DNA from: Budorcas taxicolor
Taxonomy: Eukaryota > Chordata > Mammalia > Artiodactyla > Bovidae
DNA: 64,000 nucleotides
Direction: 5' to 3'
NCBI RefSeq assembly: GCF_023091745.1
Contig: NW_026291790.1
Span: 62,001-126,000 of the forward strand
Both the position numbers and the translations under genes were made by a program. Positions 1 to 12,238 of the stretch are shown piece by piece (positions within the stretch are counted from its first letter, which is position 1; the number at the start of each line of letters is the position of its first letter). The notes under the pieces were generated by a model. That model did not search any database, was not told the DNA's origin, and saw only the letters and a program-made list of their open reading frames with translations.

Positions 1-383
1 CCAGGGGAGTCAGGCCTCGTCTCGAGTGGGGGCATGCACATGCGCTTTCCTCCCGAGCTGCAGCAGTCGTGTCACGCTTCCTGTCACGTGGATCAAGGGA
101 TCTGTGGCTTTCCCTCGAGGCTGTCCCTCGAGGCTTTCCCACGAGGCTTTCTCACAGGGCTGTGCCACGTGCCACCTTGGTGTGAGTGGATCCTCGGCGT
201 GAAAGACGAGCCGGTGAAGGGAAAAGAGGTTCCTCTGGAATGGACTGAGACATCTGCGGGACTCTTGGAATGGTGGCAGGACCCTGGAGTTCCTCTCGCC
301 GTTCCTGTTGAGAGGGCCTCCTCTTGAGATGCGACGGGAACGCCGGGAACTCTTTCCCGACGAAGCAGGGAAAGGATCCCTCA

Positions 384-687
384 TCTCGAGCTACGAGGCG
401 GAAACGGGGCTCCTCTGGATGTGGGCGGGACCCTCGTGATTCCTCTCGAGTGGGGACGGGTATGTCGGGGAACTTCTTGATTTGCACCAAGGGTGTGAAG
501 GACCCTTTCGAAGTTCCAGAGGTGAGGTGTGATCAGCCTCGAGACGCCTCAGCGGAAATGGGCCTCATCTCGCCTGGAGGGGAGAACCTCCTGGATTTTC
601 TCGAGTTGCGGCAGGTCTTCTCGAGTTACGACGGGGACCTCAGGGACCCGCTCTGGTGGCCTCAGGAAAGGCCAGTCCCCATGCGAG
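384..687 (+). repeat. ~31-bp internal subrepeats of the monomer (M1 shown)
   Basis: A degenerate TCTCGAG-like core recurs in phase. In M1 cores begin at 384, 413, 444, 506, 537, 568 and 599; those from 444 to 599 are separated by exact multiples of 31 bp. The phase slips by 20 bp at 619, then 31-bp steps resume at 650 and 681. A second in-phase run begins at 775 and continues at 806, 836 and 867 into M2. About 26 subrepeats would fill one monomer. A 31-bp subrepeat is a known hallmark of the bovid and cervid satellite I family, so this is the strongest internal evidence for the family assignment. The alignment was done by eye; weaker copies were not forced into register. Confidence 0.75.
619..636 (+). 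other. Degenerate CENP-B-box-like segment (M1 shown)
   Basis: TCTCGAGTTACGACGGGG has the CENP-B box order CG, A, CGGG but with one mismatch in the TTCG half and one extra base before CGGG. The consensus compared is NTTCGNNNNANNCGGGN. No monomer inspected has a full match on either strand; the TTCGAA near 507-512 also fails. It is probably not a functional box. Confidence 0.2.
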
Positions 688-852
688 TTGCTAGGGGACC
701 TCTCAGGATTCCTCTCCCGTCCATGCCGGGGCCTCAGTCCTTGTGTGGAGTTGGGCCCGGAACCTGAGGATTCCTCTCCAGTGTTGCCATGGATCTTGGG
801 GTGCTTCTGAGTCTCCCCAGGGGAGTCAGGCCTCGTCTCGAGTGGGGGCATG

Positions 853-987
853 CACGTGCGCTTTCCTCCCGAGCTGCAGCAGTCGTGTCACGCTTCCTGT
901 CACGTGGATCAAGGGATCTGTGGCTTTCCCTCGAGGCTGTCCCTCGAGGCTTTCCCACGAGGCTTTCCCACAGGGCTGTGCCACGTG
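853..987. promoter_or_regulatory. Cluster of three CACGTG (E-box) hexamers per monomer (M2 shown)
   Basis: CACGTG occurs at 853-858, 901-906 and 982-987, three times within 135 bp. The second and third sites are kept in almost every monomer. The first is lost in monomers reading GCACATGCGC (for example near 2480, 5745, 26950, 42455, 46530 and 49795) and in those reading CACGTAAGC (for example near 17167, 29403 and 45719). CACGTG is the palindromic E-box bound by bHLH factors such as USF and MYC/MAX, and its central CpG makes binding methylation-sensitive. This is a motif match only. Occupancy or transcription is not shown, and the recurrence follows automatically from the tandem repeat. Confidence 0.3.
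928..979 (+). repeat. Four tandem 13-bp subrepeats (M2 shown; present in every complete monomer)
   Basis: Four 13-bp units lie back to back: CCCTCGAGGCTGT, CCCTCGAGGCTTT, CCCACGAGGCTTT and CCCACAGGGCTGT. The equivalent block in M1 is 112-163. This is the only place in the monomer where a shorter, nearly perfect tandem repeat remains visible. In three monomers (near 56421, 58867 and 62947) one C is lost from the third unit. In several others the fourth unit reads CTCACAGGGCTGT, which marks the C-type monomers of the 21-39 kb region. The block is probably a local slippage product inside the 31-bp framework. Confidence 0.85.
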
Positions 988-3900
988 CCACCTTTGTGTG
1001 AGTCGATCCTCGGCGTGAAAGACGAGCCGGTGAAGGGAAAAGAGGTTCCTCTGGAATGGACTGCGACATCTGGGGGACTCTTGGAAAGGTGGCAAGACCC
1101 TGGAGTTCCTCTCGCCGTTCCTGTTGAGACGGCCTCCTCTTGAGATGCGACGGGAACGCCGGGAACTCTTTCCCGACGAAGCAGGGAAAGGATCCCTCAT
1201 CTCGAGCTACGAGGCGGAAACGGGGCTCCTCTGGATGTGGGCGGGACCATCGTGATTCCTCTCGAGTGGAGACGGGTATGTCGGGGAACTTCTTGATTTG
1301 CACCAAGGGTGTGAAAGACCCTTTCGAAGTTCCAGAGGTGAGGTGTGATCAGCCTCGAGACGCCTCAGCGGAAATGGGCCTCATCTCGCCTGGAGGGGAG
1401 AACCTCCTGGATTTTCTCGAGTTGCGGCAGGTCTTCTGGTGTTACGACGGGGACCTCAGGGACCCGCTCTGGTGGCCTCAGGAAAGGCCTGTCCCCATGC
1501 GAGTTGCTAGGGGACCTCTCGGGATTCCTCTCCCGTCCATGCCGGGGCCTCAGTCCTTGTGTGGAGTCGGGGTCGGAACCTGAGGATTCCTCTCCAGTGT
1601 TGCCATGGATCTTGGGGTGCTTCTGAGTCTCCCCAGGGGAGTCAGGCCTCGTCTCGAGTGGGGGCATGCACGTGCGCTTTCCTCCCGAGCTGCAGCAGTA
1701 GTGTCACGCTTCCTGTCACGTAGATCAAGGGATCTGTGGCTTTCCCTCGAGGCTGTCCCTCGAGGCTTTCCCACGAGGCTTTCCCACAGGGCTGTGCCAC
1801 GTTCCACCTTGGTGTGAGTCGATCCTCGGCGTGAAAGACGAGCCGGTGAAGGGAAAAGAGGTTCCTCTGGAATGGACTGCGACATCTGGGGGACTCTTGG
1901 AAAGGTGGCAAGACCCTGGAGTTCCTCTCGCCGTTCTTGTTGAGACGGCCTCCTCTTGAGATGCGACGGGAACGCCGGGAACTCTTTCCCGACGAAGCAG
2001 GGAAAGGATCCCTCATCTCGAGCTACGAGGCGGAAACGGGGCTCCTCTGGATGTGGGCGGGACCCTCGTGATTCCTCTCGAGTGGAGAGGGGTATGTCGG
2101 GGAACTTCTTGATTTGCAGCAAGGGTGTGAAGGAGCCTTTCGAAGTTCCAGAGGTGAGGTGTGATCCGCCTCGTGACTCCTCAGCAGAAATGGGCCTCAT
2201 CTCGCCTGGAGGGGAGAACCTCCTGGATTTTCTCGAGTTGCGGCAGGTCTTCTCGACTTACGATGGGGACCTCAGGGACCCGCTCTGGTGGCCTCAGGAA
2301 AGGGCAGTCCCAATGCGAGTTGCTAGGGGACCTCTCGGGATTCCTCTCCCGTCCATGCCGGGGCCTCAGTCTTTGTGTGGAGTCGGGGCCGGAACCTGAG
2401 GATTCCTCTCCAGTGTTGCCATGGATCTTGGGGTGCTTCTGAGTCTCCCCAGGGGAGTCAGGCCTCGTCTCGAGTGGGGGCATGCACATGCGCTTTCCTC
2501 CCGAGCTGCAGCAGTCGTGTCACGCTTCCTGTCACGTAGATCAAGGGATCTGTGGCTTTCCCTCGAGGCTGTCCCTCGAGGCTTTCCCACGAGGCTTTCC
2601 CACAGGGCTGTGCCACGTGCCACCTTGGTGTGAGTCGATCCTCGGCGTGAAAGACGAGCCGGTGAAGGGAAAAGAGGTTCCTCTGGAATGGACTGAGACA
2701 TCTGCGGGACTCTTGGAATGGTGGCACGACCCTGGAGTTCCTCTCGCCATTCCTGTTGAGAGGGCCTCCTCTTGAGACGCGACGGGAACGCCGGGAACTC
2801 TTTCCCGACGAAGCAGGGAAAGGATACCTCATCTCGAGCTACGAGGCGGAAACGGGGCTCCTCTGGATGTGGGCGGGACCCTCGTGATTCCTCTCGAGTG
2901 GAGACGGGTATGTCGGGGAACTTCTTGATTTGCACCAAGGGTGTGAAGGACCCTTTCGAAGTTCCAGAGGTGAGGTGTGATCAGCCTCGAGACGCCTCAG
3001 CGGAAATGGGCCTCATCTCGCCTGGAGGGGAGAACCTCCTGGATTTTCTCGAGTTGCGGCAGGTCTTCTCGAGTTACGACGGGGACCTCAGGGACCCGCT
3101 CTGGTGGCCTCAGGAAAGGCCAGTCCCCATGCGAGTTGCTAGGGGACCTCTCGGGATTCCTCTCCCGTCCATGCCGGGGCCTCAGTCCTTGTGTGGAGTT
3201 GGGCCCGGAACCTGAGGATTCCTCTCCAGTGTTGCCATGGATCTTGGGGTGCTTCTGAGTCTCCCCAGGGGAGTCAGGCCTCGTCTCGAGTGGGGGCATG
3301 CACGTGCGCTTTCCTCCCGAGCTGCAGCAGTCGTGTCACGCTTCCTGTCACGTGGATCAAGGGATCTGTGGCTTTCCCTCGAGGCTGTCCCTCGAGGCTT
3401 TCCCACGAGGCTTTCCCACAGGGCTGTGCCACGTGCCACCTTGGTGTGAGTCGATCCTCGGCGTGAAAGACGAGCCGGTGAAGGGAAAAGAGGTTCCTCT
3501 GGAATGGACTGAGACATCTGCGGGACTCTTGGAATGGTGGCACGACCCTGGAGTTCCTCTCGCCGTTCCTGTTGAGAGGGCCTCCTCTTGAGATGCGACG
3601 GGAACGCCGGGAACTCTTTCCCGACGAAGCAGGGAAAGGATCCCTCATCTCGAGCTACGAGGCGGAAACGGGGCTCCTCTGGATGTGGGCGGGACCCTCG
3701 TGATTCCTCTCGAGTGGAGAGGGGTATGTCGGGGAACTTCTTGATTTGCAGCAAGGGTGTGAAGGAGCCTTTCGAAGTTCCAGAGGTGAGGTGTGATCCG
3801 CCTCGTGACGCCTCAGCAGAAATGGGCCTCATCTCGCCTGGAGGGGAGAACCTCCTGGATATTCTCGAGTTGCGGCAGGTCTTCTCGTGTTACGACGGGG

Positions 3901-4080
3901 ACCTCAGGGAACCGCTCTGGTGGCCTCAGTAAAGGCCAGTCCCCATGCGAGTTGCTAGGGGACCTCTCTGGATTCCTCTCCCGTCCATGCCGGGGCCTCA
4001 GTCTTTGTGTGGAGTCGGGGCCGGAACCTGAGGATTCCTCTCCAGTGTTGCCATGGATCTTGGGGTGCTTCTGAGTCTCC

Positions 4081-7000
4081 CCAGGGGAGTCAGGCCTCGT
4101 CTCGAGTGGGGGCATGCACGTGCGCTTTCCTCCCGAGCTGCAGCAGTCGTGTCACGCTTCCTGTCACGTGGATCAAGGGATCTGTGGCTTTCCCTCGAGG
4201 CTGTCCCTCGAGGCTTTCCCACGAGGCTTTCCCACAGGGCTGTGCCACGTGCCACCTTGGTGTGAGTCGATCCTCGGCGTGAAAGACGAGCCGGTGAAGG
4301 GAAAAGAGGTTCCTGTGGAATGGACTGAGACATCTGCGGGACTCTTGGAATGGTGGCACGACCCTGGAGTTCCTCTCGCCGTTCCTGTTGAGAGGGCCTC
4401 CTCTTGAGATGCGACGGGAACGCCGGGAACTCTTTCCTGACGAAGCAGGGAAAGGATCCCTCATCTCGAGCTACGAGGCGGAAACGGGGCTCCTCTGGAT
4501 GTGGGCGGGACCCTCGTGATTCCTCTCGAGTGGAGACGGGTATGTCGGGGAACTTCTTGATTTGCAGCAAGGGTGTGAAGGAGCCTTTCGAAGTTCCAGA
4601 GGTGAGGTGTGATCCGCCTCGTGACACCTCAGCAGAAATGGGCCTCATCTCGCCTGGAGGGGAGAACCTCCTGGATTTTCTCGAGTTGCGGCAGGTCTTC
4701 TCGAGTTACGACGGGGACCTCAGGGACCTGCTCTGGTGGCCTCAGGAAAGGCCAGTCCCCATGCGAGTTGCTAGGGGACCACTCGGGATTCCTCTCCCGT
4801 CCATGCCGGGGCCTCAGTCCTTGTGTGGAGTCGGGGCCGGAACCTGAGGATTCCTCTCCAGTGTTGCCATGGATCTTGGGGTGCTTCTGAGTCTCCCCAG
4901 GGGAGTCAGGCCTCGTCTCGAGTGGGGGCATGCACGTGCGCTTTCCTCCCGAGCTGCAGCAGTAGTGTCACGCTTCCTGTCACGTGGATCAAGGGATCTG
5001 TGGCTTTCCCTCGAGGCTGTCCCTCGAGGATTTCCCACGAGGCTTTCCCACAGGGCTGTGCCACGTGCCACCTTGGTGTGAGTCGATCCTCGGCGTGAAA
5101 GACGAGCCGGTGAAGGGAAAAGAGGTTCCTCTGGAATGGACTGCGACATCTGGGGGACTCTTGGAAAGGTGGCAAGACCCTGGAGTTCCTCTCGCCGTTC
5201 TTGTTGAGACGGCCTCCTCTTGAGATGCGACGGGAACGCCGGGAACTCTTTCCCGACGAAGCAGGGAAAGGATCCCTCATCTCGAGCTACGAGGCGGAAA
5301 CGGGGCTCCTCTGGATGTGGGCGGGACCATCGTGATTCCTCTCGAGTGGAGACGGGTATGTTGGGGAACTTCTTGATTTGCACCAAGGGTGTGAAGGACC
5401 CTTTCGAAGTTCCAGAGGTGAGGTGTGATCAGCCTCGAGACGCCTCAGCGGAAATGGGCCTCATCTCGCCTGGAGGGGAGAACCTCCTGGATTTTCTCGA
5501 GTTGCGGCAGGTCTTCTCGACTTACGACGGGGACCTCAGGGACCCGCTCTGGTGGCCTCAGGAAAGGCCAGTCCCCATGCGAGTTGCTAGGGGACCTCTC
5601 GGGATTCCTCTCCCGTCCATGCCGGGGCCTCAGTCCTTGTGTGGAGTCGGGGCCGGAACCTGAGGATTCCTCTCCAGTGTTGCCATGGATCTTGGGGTGC
5701 TTCTGAGTCTCCCCAGGGGAGTCAGGCCTCGTCTCGAGTGGGGGCATGCACATGCGCTTTCCTCCCGAGCTGCAGCAGTCGTGTCACGCTTCCTGTCACG
5801 TGGATCAAGGGATCTGTGGCTTTCCCTCGAGGCTGTCCCTCGAGGTTTTCCCACGAGGCTTTCCCACAGGGCTGTGCCACGTGCCACCTTGGTGTGAGTC
5901 GATCCTCGGCGTGAAAGACGAGCCGGTGAAGGGAAAAGAGGTTCCTCTGGAATGGACTGAGACATCTGCGGGACTCTTGGAATGGTGGCACGACCCTGGA
6001 GTTCCTCTCGCCGTTCCTGTTGAGAGGGCCTCCTCTTGAGATGCGACGGGAACGCCGGGAACTCTTTCCCGACGAAGCAGGGAAAGGATACCTCATCTCG
6101 AGCTACGAGGCGGAAACGGGGCTCCTCTGGATGTGGGCGGGACCCTCGTGATTCCTCTCGAGTGGAGACGGGTATGTCGGGGAACTTCTGGATTTGCACC
6201 AAGGGTGTGAAGGACCCCTTCGAAGTTCCAGAGGTGAGGTGTGATCAGCCTCGAGACGCCTCAGCGGAAATGGGCCTCATCTCGCCTGGAGGGGAGAACC
6301 TCCTGGATTTTCTCGAGTTGCGGTAGGTCTTCTCGAGTTACGACGGGGACCTCAGGGACCCGCTCTGGTGGCCTCAGGAAAGGCCAGTCCCCATGCGAGT
6401 TGCTAGGGGACCTCTCGGGATTCCTCTCCCGTCCATGCCGCGGCCTCAGTCCTTGTGTGGAGTTGGGCCCGGAACCTGAGGATTCCTCTCCAGTGTTGCC
6501 ATGGATCTTGGGGTGCTTCTGAGTCTCCCCAGGGGAGTCAGGCCTCGTCTCGAGTGGGGGCATGCACGTGCGCTTTCCTCCCGAGCTGCAGCAGTCGTGT
6601 CACGCTTCCTGTCACGTGGATCAAGGGATCTGTGGCTTTCCCTCGAGGCTGTCCCTCGAGGCTTTCCCACGAGGCTTTCCCACAGGGCTGTGCCACGTGC
6701 CACCTTGGTGTGAGTCGATCCTCGGCGTGAAAGACGAGCCGGTGAAGGGAAAAGAGGTTCCTCTGGAATGGACTGCGACATCTGGGGGACTCTTGGAAAG
6801 GTGACAAGACCCTGGAGTTCCTCTCGCCGTTCTTGTTGAGACGGCCTCCTCTTGAGATGCGACGGGAACGCCGGGAACTCTTTCCCGACGAAGCAGGGAA
6901 AGGATCCCTCATCTCGAGCTACGAGGCGGAAACGGGGCTCCTCTGGATGTGGGCGGGACCCTCGTGATTCCTCTCGAGTGTAGACGGGTATGTCGGGGAA

Positions 7001-10000
7001 CTTCTTGATTTGCACCAAGGGTGTGAAGGACCCTTTCGAAGTTCCAGAGGTGAGGTGTGATCAGCCTCGAGACGCCTCAGCGGAAATGGGCCTCATCTCG
7101 CCTGGAGGGGAGAACCTCCTGGATTTTCTCGAGTTGCGGCAGGTCTTCTGGTGTTACGACGGGGACCTCAGGGACCCGCTCTGGTGGCCTCAGGAAAGGC
7201 CTGTCCCCATGCGAGTTGCTAGGGGACCTCTCGGGATTCCTCTCCCGTCCATGCCGGGGCCTCAGTCCTTGTGTGGAGTCGGGGCCGGAACCTGAGGATT
7301 CCTCTCCAGTGTTGCCATGGATCTTGGGGTGCTTCTGAGTCTCCCCAGGGGAGTCAGGCCTCGTCTCGAGTGGGGGCATGCACGTGCGCTTTCCTCCCGA
7401 GCTGCAGCAGTCGTGTCACGCTTCCTGTCACGTGGATCAAGGGATCTGTGGCTTTCCCTCGAGGCTGTCCCTCGAGGCTTTCCCACGAGGCTTTCCCACA
7501 GGGCTGTGCCACGTGCCACCTTGGTGTGAGTCGATCCTCGGCGTGAAAGACGAGCCGGTGAAGGGAAAAGAGGTTCCTCTGGAATGGACTGCGACATCTG
7601 GGGGACTCTGGGAAAGGTGGCAAGACCCTGGAGTTCCTCTCGCCGTTCTTGTTGAGACGGCCTCCTCTTGAGATGCGACGGGAACGCCGGGAACTCTTTC
7701 CCGACGAAGCAGGGAAAGGATCCCTCATCTCGAGCTACGAGGCGGAAACGGGGCTCCTCTGGATGTGGGCGGGACCCTCGTGATTCCTCTCGAGTGGAGA
7801 GGGGTATGTCGGGGAACTTCTTGATTTGCAGCAAGGGTGTGAAGGAGCCTTTCGAAGTTCCAGAGGTGAGGTGTGATCCGCCTCCTGACTCCTCAGCAGA
7901 AATGGGCCTCATCTCGCCTGGAGGGGAGAACCTCCTGGATTTTTTCGAGTTGCGGCAGGTCTTCTCGTGTTACGACGGGGACCTCAGGGAACCGATCTGG
8001 TGGCCTCAGGAAAGGCCAGTCCCCATGCGAGTTGCTAGGGGACCTCTCGGGATTCCTCTCCCGTCCATGCCGGGGCCTCAGTCTTTGTGTGGAGTCGGGG
8101 CAGGAACCTGAGGATTCCTCTCCAGTGTTGCCATGGATCTTGGGGTGCTTCTGAGTCTCCCCAGGGGAGTCAGGCCTCGTCTCGAGTGGGGGCATGCACG
8201 TGCGCTTTCCTCCCGAGCTGCAGCAGTCGTGTCACGCTTCCTGTCACGTGGATCAAGGGATCTGTGGCTTTCCCTCGAGGCTGTCCCTAGAGGCTTTCCC
8301 ACGAGGCTTTCCCACAGGGCTGTGCCACGTGCCACCTTGGTGTGAGTCGATCCTCGGCGTGAAAGACGAGCCGGTGAAGGGAAAAGAGGTTCCTCTAAAA
8401 TGGGCTGAGACATCTGGGGGACTCTTGGAATGGTGGCACGACCCTGGAGTTCCTCTCGCCGTTCCTGTTGAGAGGGCCTCCTCTTGAGATGCGACGGGAA
8501 CGCCGGGAACTCTTTCCCGACGAAGCAGGGGAAGGATACCTCATCTCGAGCTACGAGGCGGAAACGGGGCTCCTCTGGATGTGGGCGGGACCCTCGTGAT
8601 TCCTCTCGAGTGGAGACGGGTATGTCGGGGAACTTCTTGATTTGCAGCAAGGGTGTGAAGGAGCCTTTCGAAGTTCCAGAGGTGAGGTGTGATCCGCCTC
8701 GTGACACCTCAGCAGAAATGGGCCTCATCTCGCCTGGAGGGGAGAACCTCCTGGATTTTCTCGAGTTGCGGCAGGTCTTCTCGAGTTACGACGGGGACCT
8801 CAGGGACCTGCTCTGGTGGCCTCAGGAAAGGCCAGTCCCCATGCGAGTTGCTAGGGGACCACTCGGGATTCCTCTCCCGTCCATGCCGGGGCCTCAGTCC
8901 TTGTGTGGAGTCGGGGCCGGAACCTGAGGATTCCTCTCCAGTGTTGCCATGGATCTTGGGGTGCTTCTGAGTCTCCCCAGGGGAGTCAGGCCTCGTCTCG
9001 AGTGGGGCATGCACGTGCGCTTTCCTCCCGAGCTGCAGCAGTAGTGTCACGCTTCCTGTCACGTGGATCAAGGGATCTGTGGCTTTCCCTCGAGGCTGTC
9101 CCTCGAGGCTTTCCCACGAGGCTTTCCCACAGGGCTGTGCCACGTGCCACCTTGGTGTGAGTCGATCCTCGGCGTGAAAGACGAGCCGGTGAAGGGAAAA
9201 GAGGTTCCTCTGGAATGGACTGCGACATCTGGGGGACTCTGGGAAAGGTGACAAGACCCTGGAGTTCCTCTCGCCGTTCTTGTTGAGACGGCCTCCTCTT
9301 GAGATGCGACGGGAACGCCGGGAACTCTTTCCCGACGAAGCAGGGAAAGGATCCCTCATCTCGAGCTACGAGGCGGAAACGGGGCTCCTCTGGATGTGGG
9401 CGGGACCATCGTGATTCCTCTCGAGTGGAGACGGGTATGTTGGGGAATTTCTTGATTTGCACCAAGGGTGTGAAGGACCCTTTCGAAGTTCCAGAGGTGA
9501 GGTGTGATCAGCCTCGAGACGCCTCAGCGGAAATGGGCCTCATCTCGCCTGGAGGGGAGAACCTCCTGGATTTTCTCGAGTTGCGGCAGGTCTTCTCGAC
9601 TTACGACGGGGACCTCAGGGACCCGCTCTGGTGGCCTCAGGAAAGGCCAGTCCCCATGCGAGTTGCTAGGGGACCTCTCGGGATTCCTCTCCCGTCCATG
9701 CCGGGGCCTCAGTCCTTGTGTGGAGTCGGGGCCGGAACCTGAGGATTCCTCTCCAGTGTTGCCATGGATCTTGGGGTGCTTCTGAGTCTCCCCAGGGGAG
9801 TCAGGCCTCGTCTCGAGTGGGGGCATGCACATGCGCTTTCCTCCCGAGCTGCAGCAGTCGTGTCACGCTTCCTGTCACGTGGATCAAGGGATCTGTGGCT
9901 TTCCCTCGAGGCTGTCCCTCGAGGCTTTCCCACGAGGCTTTCCCACAGGGCTGTGCCACGTGCCACCTTGGTGTGAGTCGATCCTCGGCGTGAAAGACGA

Positions 10001-12238
10001 GCCGGTGAAGGGAAAAGAGGTTCCTCTGGAATGGACTGAGACATCTGCGGGACTCTTGGAATGGTGGCACGACCCTGGAGTTCCTCTCGCCGTTCCTGTT
10101 GAGAGGGCCTCCTCTTGAGATGCGACGGGAACGCCGGGAACTCTTTCCCGACGAAGCAGGGAAAGGATCCCTCATCTCGAGCTACGAGGCGGAAACGGGG
10201 CTCCTCTGGATGTGGGCGGGACCCTCGTGATTCCTCTCGAGTGGAGACGGGTATGTCGGGGAACTTCTTGATTTGCAGCAAGGGTGTGAAGGAGCCTTTC
10301 GAAGTTCCAGAGGTGAGGTGTGATCCGCCTCGTGACACCTCAGCAGAAATGGGCCTCATCTCGCCTGGAGGGGAGAACCTCCTGGATTTTCTCGAGTTGC
10401 GGCAGGTCTTCTCGAGTTACGACGGGGACCTCAGGGACCTGCTCTGGTGGCCTCAGGAAAGGCCAGTCCCCATGCGAGTTGCTAGGGGACCTCTCGGGAT
10501 TCCTCTCCCGTCCATGCCGGCGCCTCAGTCCTTGTGTGGAGTCGGGGCCGGAACCTGAGGATTCCTCTCCAGTGTTGCCATGGATCTTGGGGTGCTTCTG
10601 AGTCTCCCCAGGGGAGTCAGGCCTCGTCTCGAGTGGGGGCATGCACGTGCGCTTTCCTCCCGAGCTGCAGCAATAGTGTCACGCTTCCTGTCACGTGGAT
10701 GAAGGGATCTGTGGCTTTCCCTCGAGGCTGTCCCTCGAGGCTTTCCCACGAGGCTTTCCCACAGGGCTGTGCCAGGTGCCACCTTGGTGTGAGTCGATCC
10801 TCGGCGTGAAAGACGAGCCGGTGAAGGGAAAAGAGGTTCCTCTGGAATGGACTGCGACATCTGGGGGACTCTTGGAAAGGTGACAAGACCCTGGAGTTCC
10901 TCTCGCCGTTCTTGTTGAGACGGCCTCCTCTTGAGATGCGACGGGAACGCCGGGAACTCTTTCCCGACGAAGCAGGGAAAGGATCCCTCATCTCGAGCTA
11001 CGAGGCGGAAACGGGGCTCCTCTGGATGTGGGCGGGACCCTCGTGATTCCTCTCGAGTGTAGACGGGTATGTCGGGGAACTTCTTGATTTGCACCAAGGG
11101 TGTGAAGGACCCTTTCGAAGTTCCAGAGGTGAGGTGTGATCAGCCTCGAGACGCCTCAGCGGAAATGGGCCTCATCTCGCCTGGAGGGGAGAACCTCCTG
11201 GATTTTCTCGAGTTGCGGCAGGTCTTCTGGTGTTACGACGGGGACCTCAGGGACCCGCTCTGGTGGCCTCAGGAAAGGCCTGTCCCCATGCGAGTTGCTA
11301 GGGGACCTCTCAGGATTCCTCTCCCGTGCATGCCGGGGCCTCAGTCCTTGTGTGGAGTCGGGGCCGGAACCTGAGGATTCCTCTCCAGTGTTGCCATGGA
11401 TCTTGGGGTGCTTCTGAGTCTCCCCAGGGGAGTCAGGCCTCGTCTCGAGTGGGGGCATGCACGTGCGCTTTCCTCCCGAGCTGCAGCAGTCGTTTCACGC
11501 TTCCTGTCACGTGGATCAAGGGATCTGTGGCTTTCCCTCGAGGCTGTCCCTCGAGGCTTTCCCACGAGGCTTTCCCACAGGGCTGTGCCACGTGCCACCT
11601 TGGTGTGAGTCGATCCTCGGCGTGAAAGACGAGCCGGTGAAGGGAAAAGAGGTTCCTCTGGAATGGACTGCGACATCTGGGGGACTCTGGGAAAGGTGGC
11701 AAGACCCTGGAGTTCCTCTCGCCGTTCTTGTTGAGACGGCCTCCTCTTGAGATGCGACGGGAACGCCGGGAACTCTTTCCCGACGAAGCAGGGAAAGGAT
11801 CCCTCATCTCGAGCTACGAGGCGGAAACGGGGCTCCTCTGGATGTGGGCGGGACCCTCGTGATTCCTCTCGAGTGGAGAGGGGTATGTCGGGGAACTTCT
11901 TGATTTGCAGCAAGGGTGTGAAGGAGCCTTTCGAAGTTCCAGAGGTGAGGTGTGATCCGCCTCCTGACTCCTCAGCAGAAATGGGCCTCATCTCGCCTGG
12001 AGGGGAGAACCTCCTGGATTTTTTCGAGTTGCGGCAGGTCTTCTCGTGTTACGACGGGGACCTCAGGGACCCGCTCTGGTGGCCTCAGGAAAGGCCTGTC
12101 CCCATGCGAGTTGCTAGGGGACCTCTCGGGATTCCTCTCCCGTCCATCCGGGGCCTCAGTCCTTGTGTGGACTCTGGGCCGGAACCTGAGGATTCCTCTC
12201 CAGTGTTGCCATGGATCTTGGGGTGCTTCTGAGTCTCC
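4081..12238 (+). repeat. Two copies of a 5-monomer higher-order repeat (~4.08 kb)
   Basis: Copy 1 is M6-M10 (4081-8160), copy 2 is M11-M15 (8161-12238). Rare variants recur 4079-4080 bp apart: GGACCACTCGGG in M6 and M11; GGTATGTTGGGG in M7 and M12; GCACATGCG in M8 and M13; GAGTGTAGACGG in M9 and M14; GGATTTTTTCGAG and GACTCTGGGAAAGG in M10 and M15. Copy 2 has two 1-bp losses, one G near 9003 (M12) and one G in CCATCCGG near 12147 (M15). The end of M15 does not match M10 and switches to another type, so the second copy is truncated by recombination at its right side. Confidence 0.8.
11424..12238 (+). repeat. Chimeric monomer M15
   Basis: The front matches M10 (GACTCTGGGAAAGG, GAGAGGGGTATG, TCCTGACTCC, GGATTTTTTCGAG). 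The tail matches the type that precedes F monomers (GACCCGCTC, CTGTCCCC, GACTCTGGGCC). The switch lies between about 12025 and 12069. A 1-bp loss near 12147 (CCATCCGG) is private to this copy. Confidence 0.6.

Larger units (their letters stand above)
817..1632 (+). repeat. Representative 816-bp monomer (M2)
   Basis: One complete monomer, given as a reference for landmarks shared by nearly all copies. In order it holds an SphI-like GCATGC at 848, PstI CTGCAG at 875, the 13-bp quartet at 928-979, BamHI GGATCC at 1190, several XhoI CTCGAG sites, TTCGAA at 1323, and NcoI CCATGG at 1603. By hand count a monomer carries about 50 CpG dinucleotides, far above ordinary mammalian DNA. This copy belongs to class A in its middle (GACTGCGACATCTGGGGG, AAGGTGGCAAG) but has GTTCCTGTTGAGACGG, a mix of class A and class B variants. 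No poly(A) tract, LTR end or RNA polymerase III box pattern was seen. Confidence 0.9.
1..4080 (+). repeat. Left-edge mixed monomers M1-M5
   Basis: Five monomers of mixed class. M1 and M4 carry the GCACATGCG variant and end in GTTGGGCCC. M2 and M3 are class A in the middle (AAGGTGGCAAG). M5 is class B (ATGGTGGCACG) with CAGTAAAGG in its tail. M3 and M4 share the private variant CACGTAGATC near 1717 and 2534, where almost all other monomers read CACGTGGATC, so they exchanged sequence or were duplicated recently. M1 alone reads GTGAGTGGATCC near 182. The chain M3, M4, M5 resembles M52, M53 and M22-M24 further right, so it looks like a fragment of the same higher-order unit. The array clearly continues to the left of the window. 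Confidence 0.75.

Noticed and set aside
503..520. Heat-shock-element-like TTCGAAGTTCC
   Set aside because: The TTC and GAA blocks lack the 2-bp spacing required for a heat-shock element.
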